In this document: positions 10,401-18,468 of the stretch, piece by piece
Layout of the letters: each line of letters opens with the position of its first letter
How positions within the stretch are numbered: position 1 is the first letter of the stretch
Assembly (NCBI RefSeq): GCF_002218045.2
Contig: NZ_AP018686.1
Span: 310,001-374,000, forward strand
DNA length: 64,000 bases
DNA from: Vibrio rumoiensis
GTDB taxonomy: Bacteria; Pseudomonadota; Gammaproteobacteria; Enterobacterales; Vibrionaceae
Direction: 5' to 3'
The notes under the pieces: model-generated
The model's database searches: none
What the model was told of the DNA's origin: nothing
Seen by the model: the letters and a program-made list of their open reading frames with translations, nothing else
Translations under genes and position numbers: made by a program

Positions 10401-10997
10401 TCTGATTTTGAAGAATTCTTTGCTCCAGATGGGATCTTGAATACATTTTATAATGATCAGTTAGATTTATTTTTGAATGAGAAAGTCCTTATTGATAATG
10501 ATGACGGGAATAATCGTTCGATTGTAAACCAACAAGTTATCGATGAATTAACCCAAGCGAAGAAAATACAGCAAGCCTTTTTTAATCGCAAAGGTGTATT
10601 GGATATTGAATTCTCACTACAGCCTATCGTGCTAAGTGGTAATAAACGACGCAGTGCGATTGATGTTGATGGGCAATACTTAACTTATAGCCATGGACAG
10701 CGTGATGTTGTTGAACTTATTTGGCCAAACTCATTAAGAGAAACCGCATCATCAAAAGTAACCTTAGTCCCGACACAAACAGGCTATTCTCCACGCAGTA
10801 TTATGAAGCAAGGCTCTTGGTCTTTCTTCCGTTTGTTGGATCAAGCTAAGGTCGTGTCGGCAAGCTCTAAGTCGGTGGATTATAAGTTCGCAGTTGATAA
10901 TGGAAGCATGGTTTATCGATTGAGTTCAAATAGTGACAATAATCCATTCACCAATAATTTATTTAGGTCATTTAAGTTATCTGAAAATTTATATTAA
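7443..10997 (+). CDS. tssM: TssM (VasK/IcmF family), T6SS inner-membrane channel protein
   Basis: An 1184-residue IcmF-type protein, the core of the T6SS trans-envelope complex. Two N-terminal membrane helices (about 15-35 and 52-75) are followed by a cytoplasmic NTPase-like domain with a Walker A GLENAGKT near residue 137. A third membrane helix lies near 450-472 (FTSVVACSIASFLLV). The remaining 700 residues form the large periplasmic part, ending with the DUF1215/TssM C-terminal beta domain that contacts the TssJ lipoprotein. Length is normal for TssM. ATG 7443 has AAGG upstream, 17 bases after tssA. No frameshift was seen. Confidence 0.95.
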   Translation: MWKMITGIGQKLKPAITAAMPILLFSLFILINVAIWWMGPWLTINKQQPLSSLTARVVACVVFSLICFSLWGLWQWRKLNRIREDEKRSLELKADPLLQFEERQELELNQVMQTMKSSLNKSNYLYSLPWYLVLGLENAGKTSLINRSGQSFVFSSVMRASHQKSGNPYSFDWWIGDESVLIDPDGELLTQGGLGNGVDPELSRRLWVHFTHWLEKTRNRRPLNGIVLAIDIAHLAKSTESERKAYANLLRTRLRELMETLSTRLPVYVSFTKFDLLHGFEPFFRNYTKEKREEVLGFTFSLDSVDDLDHWLTEYTASYDEFIARINEAIPYIMVNLTDSEDRNAVYSFSRQLAGLKDTIHRLLEETLGSDQFSTSALVRGVYFNSVFQQGVAINAFDNATSRRYGLRHAINVAQNAKNSTIYFTQKLFNQIIYPEAGLASDNFKVAKRKKRIIFTSVVACSIASFLLVTAWQRYYSINVNQANSVLQKVNEYQVLILGNKGMLSHKDMLEPLNKIREATLEFGFFRDKLKYVSDLGLYQGHTIGPKVEETYLNLLEYKFLPLLMADTIHDLNRAKSDEQKLATLRVYRMMVDASGRHPEFVLDYFSKYWQHQFTGQQKIQRQLLAHLEYAMQHTDLTKDRRNGNELADQLMRPYDLLISRVQNDLGRMPNEERVYRNLKLSAKSLLGPDVNLRNLIGPVFDMVYQKGKRSDQSLYIPKLLTKEGFEDYFMPQSESVSNLALIDSWVLGQSSTAEFSEEDKRVLREKIRSLYIADYTATWRQALNHINIKKFNDINDAVAVVDNIMGNLEPIQRLLRTVDSNTHLFNASPESTDKAAKEALLKSPKFKVASMIDEPFSELNALNYPNGDNPAYIKEVLDVVGQLRDYLKAMQDSPNVGMSALNATKERVKLQSIDPIYTLRRVASGLPSPLNQMMKTLSDQSWYVVKKEAIRYLEVRWQEDVYKPYREKLAGKYPLSLAAKKDVALSDFEEFFAPDGILNTFYNDQLDLFLNEKVLIDNDDGNNRSIVNQQVIDELTQAKKIQQAFFNRKGVLDIEFSLQPIVLSGNKRRSAIDVDGQYLTYSHGQRDVVELIWPNSLRETASSKVTLVPTQTGYSPRSIMKQGSWSFFRLLDQAKVVSASSKSVDYKFAVDNGSMVYRLSSNSDNNPFTNNLFRSFKLSENLY

Positions 10998-11037
10998 ATG
11001 AAGCCTCACTAAATATTCGAAATTAACTTGCGTAAAA

Positions 11038-11060
11038 GAGAGTGGGGGAAACCTCACTCT
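11038..11060 (+). other. Stem-loop with GAAA tetraloop between tssM and vasL
   Basis: In the 83-base gap between tssM and vasL, AGAGTG (11039-11044) pairs with CACTCT (11055-11060), and G-C/G-U pairs extend the stem to a GAAA tetraloop (11048-11051). No clear T-run follows, so a mRNA-stability or partial-termination role is more likely than full termination. It is the only sizeable gap inside the vas operon visible here. Confidence 0.55.
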
Positions 11061-11080
11061 GACTTCTTTGGGTGTGGATT

Positions 11081-12283
11081 ATGTCAACCAATGTGTATGT
11101 GGAAAATCGTATTTTTAATCTTGTTAGTGATTCGGATTTGATTAGAAAAAGTCATATTTATGATGATATTAAAGCTGAAATAAATAAACAAAATGCCCCC
11201 TTTTCCGGTGGAACGGATTGGGAGTCTGTAAAAAATAAATGTACCTTGATGGCTGAAAAATCAGGGATGGATTTATTGCTATGTTGTTATTACACGGTAG
11301 CGGTAACAAAGTTACATTGTGTAGCGGGTTTAGCTAATGGTTTAGAATTGCTTTCAGCGTCACTCATTATTTCTTCAGCAGAAGATAAAAATGCCAACAA
11401 ACGTAAAGACCTGGTTGAATGGGTGAACAATAGCATTATCAAAGAAATGAAATTACTTAAGCCCAATTATGAAAAATTACGAGATTTGTATCGATGTGAA
11501 CGTCATTGTGAGCAAATTGATAGTATCTTTACGGAAAAGCAGCCATCACATGTTGCAAATATGGATGGGCTGGCTTACATCATTTTTGAGCATATTGATC
11601 GTTTAGAAATTCAATATAAAAGCCATAAAAGCACAGGCGTCGTCTTGCCTGCAGCAGTGAATCGAACTAAAACCAAATGGCATTATTACATCTTAGTGAT
11701 CCTTGTTACCGCGTTGATTACTTATCAAGTTTCTTTTTTACTGACTAAGCAACCTGTCCTTCCTATTCATGATTTGCAGTTTAACGCGTTACCAGCACCA
11801 CCGTTAGCGGCAGAAAAGCGCCAAGCGTTGAGCCAATCCCTCTCTGATAATATGTCGAACCATTCGTTTTCTTGGCTTGGAAATAAACCAAAGCAGCAAC
11901 AAGAAAATATTGAAAAACTCGAATCTTTGATAGGTGATGATCAAAATATAGCGTTATTAAAGCAGCAATGGTTAGCACAGAAAAAAGAAAGTATTGAATC
12001 GGTTAACGCTATGGTTGATAAGTTTGATGGCTTACGGACAAGGCTTTCGAATGTCAATTTGAGCATTCAAAAAAGTCAGTTAAATAGTGTAAAGAAAGAC
12101 ATCGATTCGATTACAAAAATCAGTAAGAGTTTATCGCCTATATATGCTCGTGTTGGCTATATTGAGCAGTTATTAAAATCTGGTGAGAATGAAAAAGCGG
12201 GTAAAGAGTTGGGGATCCTACAACAGCGTTTAGAAGCATTAACTTGGAAGGTAGCCCAGCTTGATGAGCTGGTTTTAGACTAA
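11081..12283 (+). CDS. vasL: VasL, T6SS-associated protein with ImpA-like N-terminus
   Basis: A 400-residue protein in the position of V. cholerae vasL (VCA0121), last in this run. The N-terminal 120 residues resemble the ImpA/TssA N-terminal domain (SGGTDWESV near 45, then a helical AEKSGMDLLLC stretch). One membrane helix at about 200-222 (YILVILVTALITYQV) anchors it in the inner membrane. The C-terminal 170 residues are hydrophilic and helical, with likely coiled coil, probably periplasmic. It is thought to be a TssA-related accessory that caps or stabilises the sheath (TagA/VasL type). ATG 11081 is chosen over GTG 11072. The Shine-Dalgarno is weak (GGTGTGG). Confidence 0.78.
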   Translation: MSTNVYVENRIFNLVSDSDLIRKSHIYDDIKAEINKQNAPFSGGTDWESVKNKCTLMAEKSGMDLLLCCYYTVAVTKLHCVAGLANGLELLSASLIISSAEDKNANKRKDLVEWVNNSIIKEMKLLKPNYEKLRDLYRCERHCEQIDSIFTEKQPSHVANMDGLAYIIFEHIDRLEIQYKSHKSTGVVLPAAVNRTKTKWHYYILVILVTALITYQVSFLLTKQPVLPIHDLQFNALPAPPLAAEKRQALSQSLSDNMSNHSFSWLGNKPKQQQENIEKLESLIGDDQNIALLKQQWLAQKKESIESVNAMVDKFDGLRTRLSNVNLSIQKSQLNSVKKDIDSITKISKSLSPIYARVGYIEQLLKSGENEKAGKELGILQQRLEALTWKVAQLDELVLD

Positions 12284-12299
12284 ATTTGAAGAGTAAAAT

Positions 12300-12332
12300 A
12301 GCCAAACAAGAGCCTTAATGTCTTGTTTGGCT
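12300..12332. terminator. Bidirectional terminator between vasL and mgsA
   Basis: A 12-bp perfect inverted repeat (AGCCAAACAAGA and TCTTGTTTGGCT) with a 9-base loop lies between the convergent vasL and mgsA genes. T-rich flanks on both strands (ATTTTAC on the minus side) fit a shared terminator that ends the T6SS operon. Confidence 0.75.
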
Positions 12333-12348
12333 TTAACCGCTTTATAAA

Positions 12349-12804
12349 TTATAAGCGCTCGTTCAAATAAGCTTGATAATCTGGGATTTCAATATCGACT
12401 TCTTGTTCTAGCAAGACTGAATTGAATAAAAATTTTGCGGTTGCACGGTTGGTGGCAACGGGGATATTCCAAACAGAAGCGATACGTAGTAGCGCTTTCA
12501 CATCTGGATCGTGTGGCACAGCATTAAGAGGATCCCAGAAGAAAATCATCATGTCTATTTTCCCTTCAGAGATCAGAGCACCAAGTTGCTGGTCGCCTCC
12601 CATCGGGCCACTGATTAAACTTTTGATCGCAAGGCCGGTTTCTCGGCTTAACATGTTCCCTGTTGTGCCGGTAGCGTAAAGAAAATGGCTTTGTAGTTTC
12701 TCTTTATTTTCGACAACCCAGCGAAGCAACTCTGGTTTGTAATGATCGTGAGCAACCAAAGCAATATTTTTGTGCGCAGGCATTGTGCGAATGGTTTTCT
12801 TCAT
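12349..12804 (-). CDS. mgsA: Methylglyoxal synthase
   Basis: A 151-residue enzyme that converts dihydroxyacetone phosphate to methylglyoxal and phosphate, a bypass of lower glycolysis. The start pattern (RTMPAHKNIALVAHD), the SGPMGGDQQLGA loop that carries the catalytic aspartate, and the later FFWDPLNAVPHDPD phosphate-site motif are all diagnostic. Length equals that of characterised MgsA (about 152). ATG 12804 is chosen; an in-frame upstream ATG at 12813 would add three residues. It is a monocistronic gene, convergent with vasL. Confidence 0.95.
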   Translation of the reverse strand: MKKTIRTMPAHKNIALVAHDHYKPELLRWVVENKEKLQSHFLYATGTTGNMLSRETGLAIKSLISGPMGGDQQLGALISEGKIDMMIFFWDPLNAVPHDPDVKALLRIASVWNIPVATNRATAKFLFNSVLLEQEVDIEIPDYQAYLNERL

Positions 12805-12813
12805 TGTTAACAT

Positions 12814-13354
12814 CCTAAATGTTCAATAAAAATAAATTAAGTGCTAATCACAGCATAATTTAATTATCGAAAAAAAAATAGCACGATTGTTCACTTCTGA
12901 GTCCTTAATTTTAGGGCTTAATAGAACCAGGCTTTTTCCCTTTCTTGAGTCTCTACATATTGTTAATTTCAGGCTCGATTTATCTTTGAGTAAAACTTTC
13001 CCTCCTGCTTTTGAGCGTTCACAAGAAGATAGAAAATATGACAATGATATGATTTTTTGCTGAACAATTGATTACAACCCTAAAGGTTGCTGTGTTTGAT
13101 TTTTTTTATTCGTATTGGTTATTAGTTGTTTTATTTCATGCGCTTAGTTGTCATGTGTATATTCACTTAAAGAATAAGGGGTTGATAAAATAATCTGATA
13201 CGTTATTATCTAAAACGAAATTGATTAGTGCACTAAACAATTGTTGGTTATCTGACAATTAGCATTAATAAAAATCAATCGCCACTTAGGTCTTCTTTGA
13301 TGACAGTTTCGTTGTAATGGAAGAAAGAAGTGTACAAATAAAAATAGGGCTAAG
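12814..13354. other. Intergenic region upstream of mgsA and ectA
   Basis: About 540 AT-rich bases between divergent mgsA and ectA. No credible gene was found. A weak 5-bp stem (CAACC 13075-13079 with GGTTG 13085-13089) followed 11 bases later by a T-run might be a small terminator. The 3' half presumably carries the osmoregulated ectA promoter; a TTGATA (13191) with an AT-rich -10 is possible, but I cannot fix it. No operator could be assigned with confidence. Confidence 0.35.
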
Positions 13355-13900
13355 ATGATTACGGCACCGTGGGTAGCACACCCCGAAAAAGTGACCACAA
13401 CTCAGGACGAGTTAACATTTAGAAAACCCGAAATAAGCGATGGCAATCAGGTCAATGCCTTGATTGAATCGTGTCCTCCTTTGGATACGAACTCTGCATA
13501 CTGCAATTTTTTGCAGGCATCACATTTTAGCGATACATGCGTATTAGCTGAAAAGGACGGTGAGATTGCAGGTTTTGTTTCCGCTTATCTCAAACCCTCT
13601 AGTCACCCTAACCGACCTGTATTATTTATTTGGCAGGTCGCAGTTGCGGAAAATAGCCGTGGATGTGGGTTGGCTTATCGCATGATCAAATCGTTATTAG
13701 CGCGAGAATGTGTTGCAGGTGTTGCGGCTATCGAGACAACGATTACCAAAGACAACCATGGTTCATGGAACTTGTTCCGTAAGATTGAGCGTGAAGACGG
13801 TGAAGAAGGGCGCATCAGTGTTTTCTTAGATAAAGAAAATCATTTTGATGGTGAACATGATAGCGAATTCTTATTCCACATTCCGCTTGCCATGAGTTAA
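13355..13900 (+). CDS. ectA: L-2,4-diaminobutyrate acetyltransferase EctA
   Basis: A 181-residue GNAT-family enzyme that acetylates L-2,4-diaminobutyrate, the second step of ectoine synthesis. The N-terminal FRKPEISDGNQVNALIESC stretch and the acetyl-CoA motif VAVAENSRGCGLAYRMI (about 95-110) are typical, as is the ETTITKDN sequence near 130. Length matches EctA of vibrios and halophiles. The only plausible start is ATG 13355, with a weak AGGG upstream. It heads the order ectA-ectB-ectC-ask, all on the plus strand. The compatible solute protects cells against high salinity, so expression is likely osmoregulated; the vibrio repressor CosR is not in this window. Confidence 0.95.
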   Translation: MITAPWVAHPEKVTTTQDELTFRKPEISDGNQVNALIESCPPLDTNSAYCNFLQASHFSDTCVLAEKDGEIAGFVSAYLKPSSHPNRPVLFIWQVAVAENSRGCGLAYRMIKSLLARECVAGVAAIETTITKDNHGSWNLFRKIEREDGEEGRISVFLDKENHFDGEHDSEFLFHIPLAMS

Positions 13901-14023
13901 TGCACATTAATTGACTTAACGTGCACGAAATGACGTAACCCCATAAGCATTAAATTTTAAAAATTCTTGGTTGGGATTCGCTCAGCCGAGATAAATACAT
14001 AGGATGGATAGACAGGACAAATC

Positions 14024-15289
14024 ATGAATATCTTTAAAAAGCACGAATCAAACGTTCAATGTTATGCCAATAATTTCCCCGTAGTATTTTCTTCTGCGAA
14101 AGGTTGCTGGCTACATACCGAAGACGGAGATCGCTACTTAGATTTTCTTGCCGGTGCAGGTTCATTGAACTACGGCCACAACAACCCTGTTCTAAAAAAA
14201 GCATTGCTTGAATATATCGACCAAGATGGTTTAACCCACGGTCTTGATATGCACTCACAAGCAAAAGGTCGTTTCTTAGAAAGCTTGAACGACAAAATTT
14301 TGAAGCCACGTGATTTGGAATACAAAGTCCAATTTACAGGTCCAACAGGGACTAACGCTGTTGAGTCAGCTATGAAACTGGCTCGAAAAGTAAAAGGTCG
14401 CACTAATATCGTTGCGTTTACTAATGGTTTCCACGGTGTGTCATACGGTGCACTTGCAGCAACGGGTAATCAACATCACCGAGGTGGTGCAGCGATGCCG
14501 CTATCTGGTGTGACTCGCATTCCTTATGAAGGTTATGCTGACATTGATGGTTTAGCGTTATTTGAAACCATGCTTAATGATAATTCAGCGGGTCTGGATA
14601 AACCAGCTGCAGCAATTGTTGAGGTGGTACAAGGTGAAGGTGGCTTAAATGCTGCGTCTAATGAGTGGTTACAACGTTTAGAGAATATCTGTAAAAGCAA
14701 TGACATTCTCTTGATTGTCGATGACATCCAAGCCGGTTGTGGTCGTACGGGTACCTTCTTTAGTTTTGAGCCTTCAGGCATTAAACCAGACATGGTGACA
14801 TTGTCAAAATCGATTGGTGGCTATGGGCTACCTATGGCGATCATGTTAATGAAGCCTGAATTAGACCAATGGGCTCCTGGTGAGCATAACGGTACTTTCC
14901 GTGGTAATAACCATGCGTTCGTGACCGCAGCGGAAGCCATCGATACATATTGGCACAATGATGAATTCGAAATGCACATTAAAGAACGTGCTGAGCAGTT
15001 AAACAAAGCTCTTAATAAAGCGTTGAAGCAATATTCAAACTTGTTTGAAAAAATTAAAGGTCGCGGTTTGATGCAAGGTATCGCATGTAAAAATGGTGAT
15101 ATTTCAGATCTAATTACAAGTGAATGTTTTGCTAACGGCATGGTGATTGAAACCGCTGGTCCTGACGATGAAGTGGTGAAGTTTTTCTGTCCATTGACCG
15201 TAAGTGAATCTGAGTTAGAACAAGGTATTCATATTTTTGAAAATGCAGTAGAAAAAGTGTCAGCAAAACTGGTCAAAAAGGCATCATGA
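14024..15289 (+). CDS. ectB: Diaminobutyrate-2-oxoglutarate aminotransferase EctB
   Basis: A 421-residue PLP enzyme that forms L-2,4-diaminobutyrate from aspartate semialdehyde and glutamate, the first step of ectoine synthesis. It is a class III aminotransferase: FTGPTGTNAVESAMKLAR near 107, VDDIQAGCGRTG near 235, and the PLP lysine K262 in LSKSIGGYG. The length is the usual 421, so the enzyme is complete at the TGA at 15287. The same frame remains open for 44 more codons after that stop (see the next entry). AGGA lies before ATG 14024. The 123-base gap after ectA holds no gene. Confidence 0.96.
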   Translation: MNIFKKHESNVQCYANNFPVVFSSAKGCWLHTEDGDRYLDFLAGAGSLNYGHNNPVLKKALLEYIDQDGLTHGLDMHSQAKGRFLESLNDKILKPRDLEYKVQFTGPTGTNAVESAMKLARKVKGRTNIVAFTNGFHGVSYGALAATGNQHHRGGAAMPLSGVTRIPYEGYADIDGLALFETMLNDNSAGLDKPAAAIVEVVQGEGGLNAASNEWLQRLENICKSNDILLIVDDIQAGCGRTGTFFSFEPSGIKPDMVTLSKSIGGYGLPMAIMLMKPELDQWAPGEHNGTFRGNNHAFVTAAEAIDTYWHNDEFEMHIKERAEQLNKALNKALKQYSNLFEKIKGRGLMQGIACKNGDISDLITSECFANGMVIETAGPDDEVVKFFCPLTVSESELEQGIHIFENAVEKVSAKLVKKAS

Positions 15290-15424
15290 ACTGATGAAAA
15301 AGGCTTAGTAAATCAAGTTAATACGTATAAATCGAAACAGGTAAAGCAGCAAGATAACGAAGTGTTTACCGAGCTTTCAATGAGTCAAGTGCCAGTTTGG
15401 CAATTATTGGCAATGCGTAATTAA
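15290..15424 (+). other. In-frame open extension after the ectB stop codon
   Basis: Directly after the TGA of ectB, the same frame stays open for 44 codons to a TAA at 15422. The predicted peptide is lysine- and glutamine-rich (VNTYKSKQVKQQDNE) and ends VPVWQLLAMRN. It could be the decayed tail of an older longer EctB, a readthrough extension, or chance: at this base composition a 44-codon open run is uncommon but not rare. No Shine-Dalgarno precedes the internal ATG (15380). I would not call it a gene. Confidence 0.25.
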
Positions 15425-15520
15425 TCTTGCTACTGCATAACTAACAATGACGATATGTACATCACAAGTAATCAAACCATATCCATTGTTAAAACAAACA
15501 TCGACAAAAAAGGATAAAAC

Positions 15521-15910
15521 ATGATTGTAAGAACATTAGAAGAATGTCGAAATAGTGAACGTCGCGTCGTTGCGGATACTTGGGAAAGTGTTCGTATGCT
15601 ACTTAAAGAAGATAAGATGGGATTTTCGTTTCACATTACCAACATTTATGCGGGAACCGATACCCATATTCACTATAAAAATCACTTAGAGTCTGTGTAC
15701 TGCATCTCTGGTGAAGGTGAGATTGAAGTGATTGGCGGTAAAACGTACCCAATTAAACCGGGCACTTTATATATCTTAGATCAGCACGATAACCATCAAT
15801 TGCGTGCCTATGAAGGTGCAGACATGGTAATGGCATGTGTCTTTAACCCACCATTAACGGGTGCAGAAACCCATGATAAAGATGGTGTATATCCATTAGT
15901 GGAAGAATAG
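15521..15910 (+). CDS. ectC: L-ectoine synthase EctC
   Basis: A 129-residue cupin enzyme that cyclises N-gamma-acetyl-diaminobutyrate to ectoine. The start (MIVRTLEECRNSERRV), the metal-binding cupin motif around HIHYKNHLESVYCISGEGE (about 47-65) and the ending with FNPPLTGAETHDKDGVYP are diagnostic of EctC. Length is normal. An AAGGA lies 6 bases before ATG 15521. It is separated from ectB by 231 bases (containing the open extension) and from ask by 177 bases (containing a repeat element), which is unusually loose for an ect operon. Confidence 0.96.
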   Translation: MIVRTLEECRNSERRVVADTWESVRMLLKEDKMGFSFHITNIYAGTDTHIHYKNHLESVYCISGEGEIEVIGGKTYPIKPGTLYILDQHDNHQLRAYEGADMVMACVFNPPLTGAETHDKDGVYPLVEE

Positions 15911-15917
15911 GTTACGG

Positions 15918-16031
15918 GTCCCTAGTTTCTAGAAGTTGTCTCGGGTCGTTGAACGAACAACGCTGATAATACTGCCGCTTTGTTGATGTAGAACCAGCGG
16001 CAAAGCCTAGTTACTAGGGACTAGCACCTAG
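15918..16031. repeat. CTAG-heptad inverted repeat element between ectC and ask
   Basis: Two CTAG tetramers 7 bases apart (15922, 15929) on the left and four CTAG tetramers at exact 7-base steps (16007, 16014, 16021, 16028) on the right bracket a central hairpin in which TGCCGCT (15973-15979) pairs with AGCGGCA (15996-16002). The outer arms GTCCCTAGT (15918-15926) and ACTAGGGAC (16013-16021) are perfect inverted repeats. Six CTAGs in 114 bases is extreme, because CTAG is normally rare in bacteria. It looks like a small non-coding repeat or MITE-like element inside the operon. Confidence 0.7.
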
Positions 16032-16087
16032 AAACTGAAATATAAATTGAAATAATTAAATTAATTGATCTTTAAAAGGAGCCCATT

Positions 16088-17584
16088 TTGACTTCTTCAA
16101 ATAGAAGCCACACTGCCAATATTCAAAACTCAAACCATACCGTTGAAAAAATTGGCGGTACATCAATGTCAGCATTCGATGCTGTTCTTGATAACATCTT
16201 ACTTCGCCCAGAAAACCCTTATAACAGAATGTTTGTCGTATCGGCTTATGGTGGCATTACCGATGCTTTATTGGAATGTAAACGTTCTGGTAAGCCGGGC
16301 ATTTATCGCCTAGTGGAAAACCGTGATGATGCTTGGGTCGAAGCAATGGAAGAACTTGAACAACGCATGTTGTTGATAAATGAAAATATGTTCGCAGATC
16401 CAATTAGCCGTCGTCGTGCCGATAATTTCATTAAAGATCGCATCGCACAAGCGACAAACTGTATTAATAATATTATGGAAACTTGCCAATACGGTCAGTT
16501 TTCAATGCAGCATTATTTGCCGCAAATCCGAGAGTTTTTATCTTCCATCGGTGAAGCACATAGTGCCTACAATACTTGTTTGAAGCTAAACACTCTTGAT
16601 GTTAACGCCAGGTTTGTCGATTTGTCTGGTTGGGATCTCGAGCCGCAAGTTGAAGGGAAAGATGCTTCAAGTAATCTTGACCGAGTGATTGAGCGTGCAC
16701 TAGAAGATATTGATGTGTCGAAAGAGTTACCGATCGTGACAGGTTACGTATATTGCGCCGAAGGGTTAATGAAAACCTACGACCGTGGTTACAGTGAAAT
16801 GACATTTAGCCGTTTAGCGGTACTTTCAAAAGCGAAGCAAGCGGTGATTCATAAAGAGTATCATTTAAGTACCGCGGACCCACGTATTGTTGGCCCTGAA
16901 AAAGTGCGTCCAATGGGACAAACTAACTATGATGTTGCCGATCAACTCGCGAACTTAGGCATGGAAGCGATTCACCCTAATGCTGCTTCAGGTTTACGTC
17001 GTAGTGGTATTGAATTAGTGATTAAAAATACGTTTGAGCCTGAACATAAAGGGACGTTGATTTCTCATGAGTTTAATCCGCACAGCTATGCTGGTAATAC
17101 CGATAAAGTGGAAATTATTGCCGGCCGTAACAAGGTCTTTGCATTACATATCTTTGATCAAGCAATGGTTGGCCAAGCGGATAATGTCGGTTATGAGTTA
17201 ATGGAAATCATTAATGATGAGCGAGTGCAGCTTGTCGGTAAAGAGATGAACGCTAACTCGATCACTTATTACTTGAGTGGTAATTCGAAAAGTAAAAACA
17301 AGGTACTTTCACGTGCTGAAAAAGCGTTCCCGAATGCCAAAATTACCGGCAAAATGGTGGCGTTAATTTCTGTGATTGGTGCATCAATTGATACCAATAA
17401 GGCGTTAAGTCACGGTATGATTTCATTGATGAACCAAGATATTACGCCACGAGCAGCGCACTCATCAATGCGTAATGTCGATGTGCAATTTGTGGTGGAT
17501 GATGAAAACTATGAAGCCGCGATTTGTACTTTACATGAAGAGTTTATTGACGAAGTGAAAGCTGACAAAGAAAAAGCCGCATAG
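16088..17584 (+). CDS. ask: Ectoine-operon aspartate kinase (Ask_Ect type)
   Basis: A 498-residue aspartokinase that phosphorylates aspartate at the head of the path to aspartate semialdehyde, feeding ectoine synthesis. The N-terminal KIGGTSM is the kinase substrate motif; two ACT-like regulatory regions lie in the last 150 residues (FALHIFDQAMVGQ and MVALISVIGASI). A kinase dedicated to the ect operon is usually less sensitive to feedback by lysine and threonine (established for Ask_Ect; not testable here). The start is TTG 16088, supported by AGGAG 7 bases upstream; no better ATG lies upstream of the KIGGTS motif. It ends the operon. Confidence 0.92.
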   Translation: MTSSNRSHTANIQNSNHTVEKIGGTSMSAFDAVLDNILLRPENPYNRMFVVSAYGGITDALLECKRSGKPGIYRLVENRDDAWVEAMEELEQRMLLINENMFADPISRRRADNFIKDRIAQATNCINNIMETCQYGQFSMQHYLPQIREFLSSIGEAHSAYNTCLKLNTLDVNARFVDLSGWDLEPQVEGKDASSNLDRVIERALEDIDVSKELPIVTGYVYCAEGLMKTYDRGYSEMTFSRLAVLSKAKQAVIHKEYHLSTADPRIVGPEKVRPMGQTNYDVADQLANLGMEAIHPNAASGLRRSGIELVIKNTFEPEHKGTLISHEFNPHSYAGNTDKVEIIAGRNKVFALHIFDQAMVGQADNVGYELMEIINDERVQLVGKEMNANSITYYLSGNSKSKNKVLSRAEKAFPNAKITGKMVALISVIGASIDTNKALSHGMISLMNQDITPRAAHSSMRNVDVQFVVDDENYEAAICTLHEEFIDEVKADKEKAA

Positions 17585-17617
17585 TTCTGTTTTAGTTTAA
17601 AGCTGAAATATAAAATG

Positions 17618-17650
17618 AAGCCCCTGTTTATGAAAATGACAGGGGCTTTT
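17618..17650 (+). terminator. Terminator after the ectoine operon
   Basis: GCCCCTGT (17620-17627) pairs with ACAGGGGC (17639-17646), followed by TTTT on the plus strand and preceded by an A-rich stretch, so it may also serve the convergent gene at 17688-18266. Confidence 0.85.
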
Positions 17651-17687
17651 TAGTGTTTCACATTGTTTTTTAATTGAGAGGAATCGG

Positions 17688-18266
17688 CTAATTACGCTGC
17701 CAGCGGAACTCCATTTGCTTCGCGGTTGCTTCGGCCGTTTCAATACTGGTCAATTCACTTACAATAAATAAGCTCATATCAATCCCTGCTGAGATACCAC
17801 CAGAACTAATTCGATTCTCATCTTTTACCCAACGGACATTCTCTTGTACTTGTAGCATTGGAAATTGCTGGCGTAAATCAGCAATGTCTTCCCAATGTGT
17901 GGTGGCTTTATGGTGTTGAAGGGCACCAGACTTAGCCAGCAAAAACGCGCCAGTACAAACCGAGGTGACTAAGGGAGCACTTTGGCTTTGCTGGGCGATC
18001 CAATCCAGTACAACTTCATTATTCACTTCTTGAGTATGATCACCACCAACCACCATCAAAACATCTAATTTAGGATGGTTGGAAATATCATAATGAGGCA
18101 GTACATTAAATCCTGAGCGAGCTTGTACGGGGGCTAGGCTTTCTGCGATTAAGAATACGTGAAAAGGTGGAGGACTACATACTCTATTCGCGGTAGTAAA
18201 CACTTCATAAGGTCCTGAGAAATCCAGAACCTCTGCATTATCATAAATATAAATACCAATATTCAT
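17688..18266 (-). CDS. DJ-1/PfpI family (glutamine amidotransferase-like) protein
   Basis: A 192-residue single-domain protein of the DJ-1/PfpI superfamily. The N-terminus (NIGIYIYDNAEVLDFSGPYEV) and the nucleophile elbow TSVCTGAFLLAKSG (cysteine near residue 103) match the subgroup that includes isonitrile hydratases and the sensor half of GlxA/FtrA-type regulators. There is no C-terminal AraC HTH, so it acts as a stand-alone protein. The substrate is unknown. A Thr-His-Trp follows (ATTHWEDI), a conserved feature near the active site. It is convergent with the ect operon and divergent from the RRM gene. Confidence 0.8.
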   Translation of the reverse strand: MNIGIYIYDNAEVLDFSGPYEVFTTANRVCSPPPFHVFLIAESLAPVQARSGFNVLPHYDISNHPKLDVLMVVGGDHTQEVNNEVVLDWIAQQSQSAPLVTSVCTGAFLLAKSGALQHHKATTHWEDIADLRQQFPMLQVQENVRWVKDENRISSGGISAGIDMSLFIVSELTSIETAEATAKQMEFRWQRN

Positions 18267-18468
18267 TATTTATTCATCCTTGATTGAGAACCGGTTGACT
18301 CGATAGGTTAAATTCTGTCCGAGAGAAGAACCTTTCACTTCTTTTTACAATGAAATATCGATAATGGGAAGATTAAAACATACCTAATTTGTTTTCTGTG
18401 TCATTATTAGAAGTAGGTATACATATATATAAACCTCAATTCAGTACACAACATTAAAGAGAAATGCT

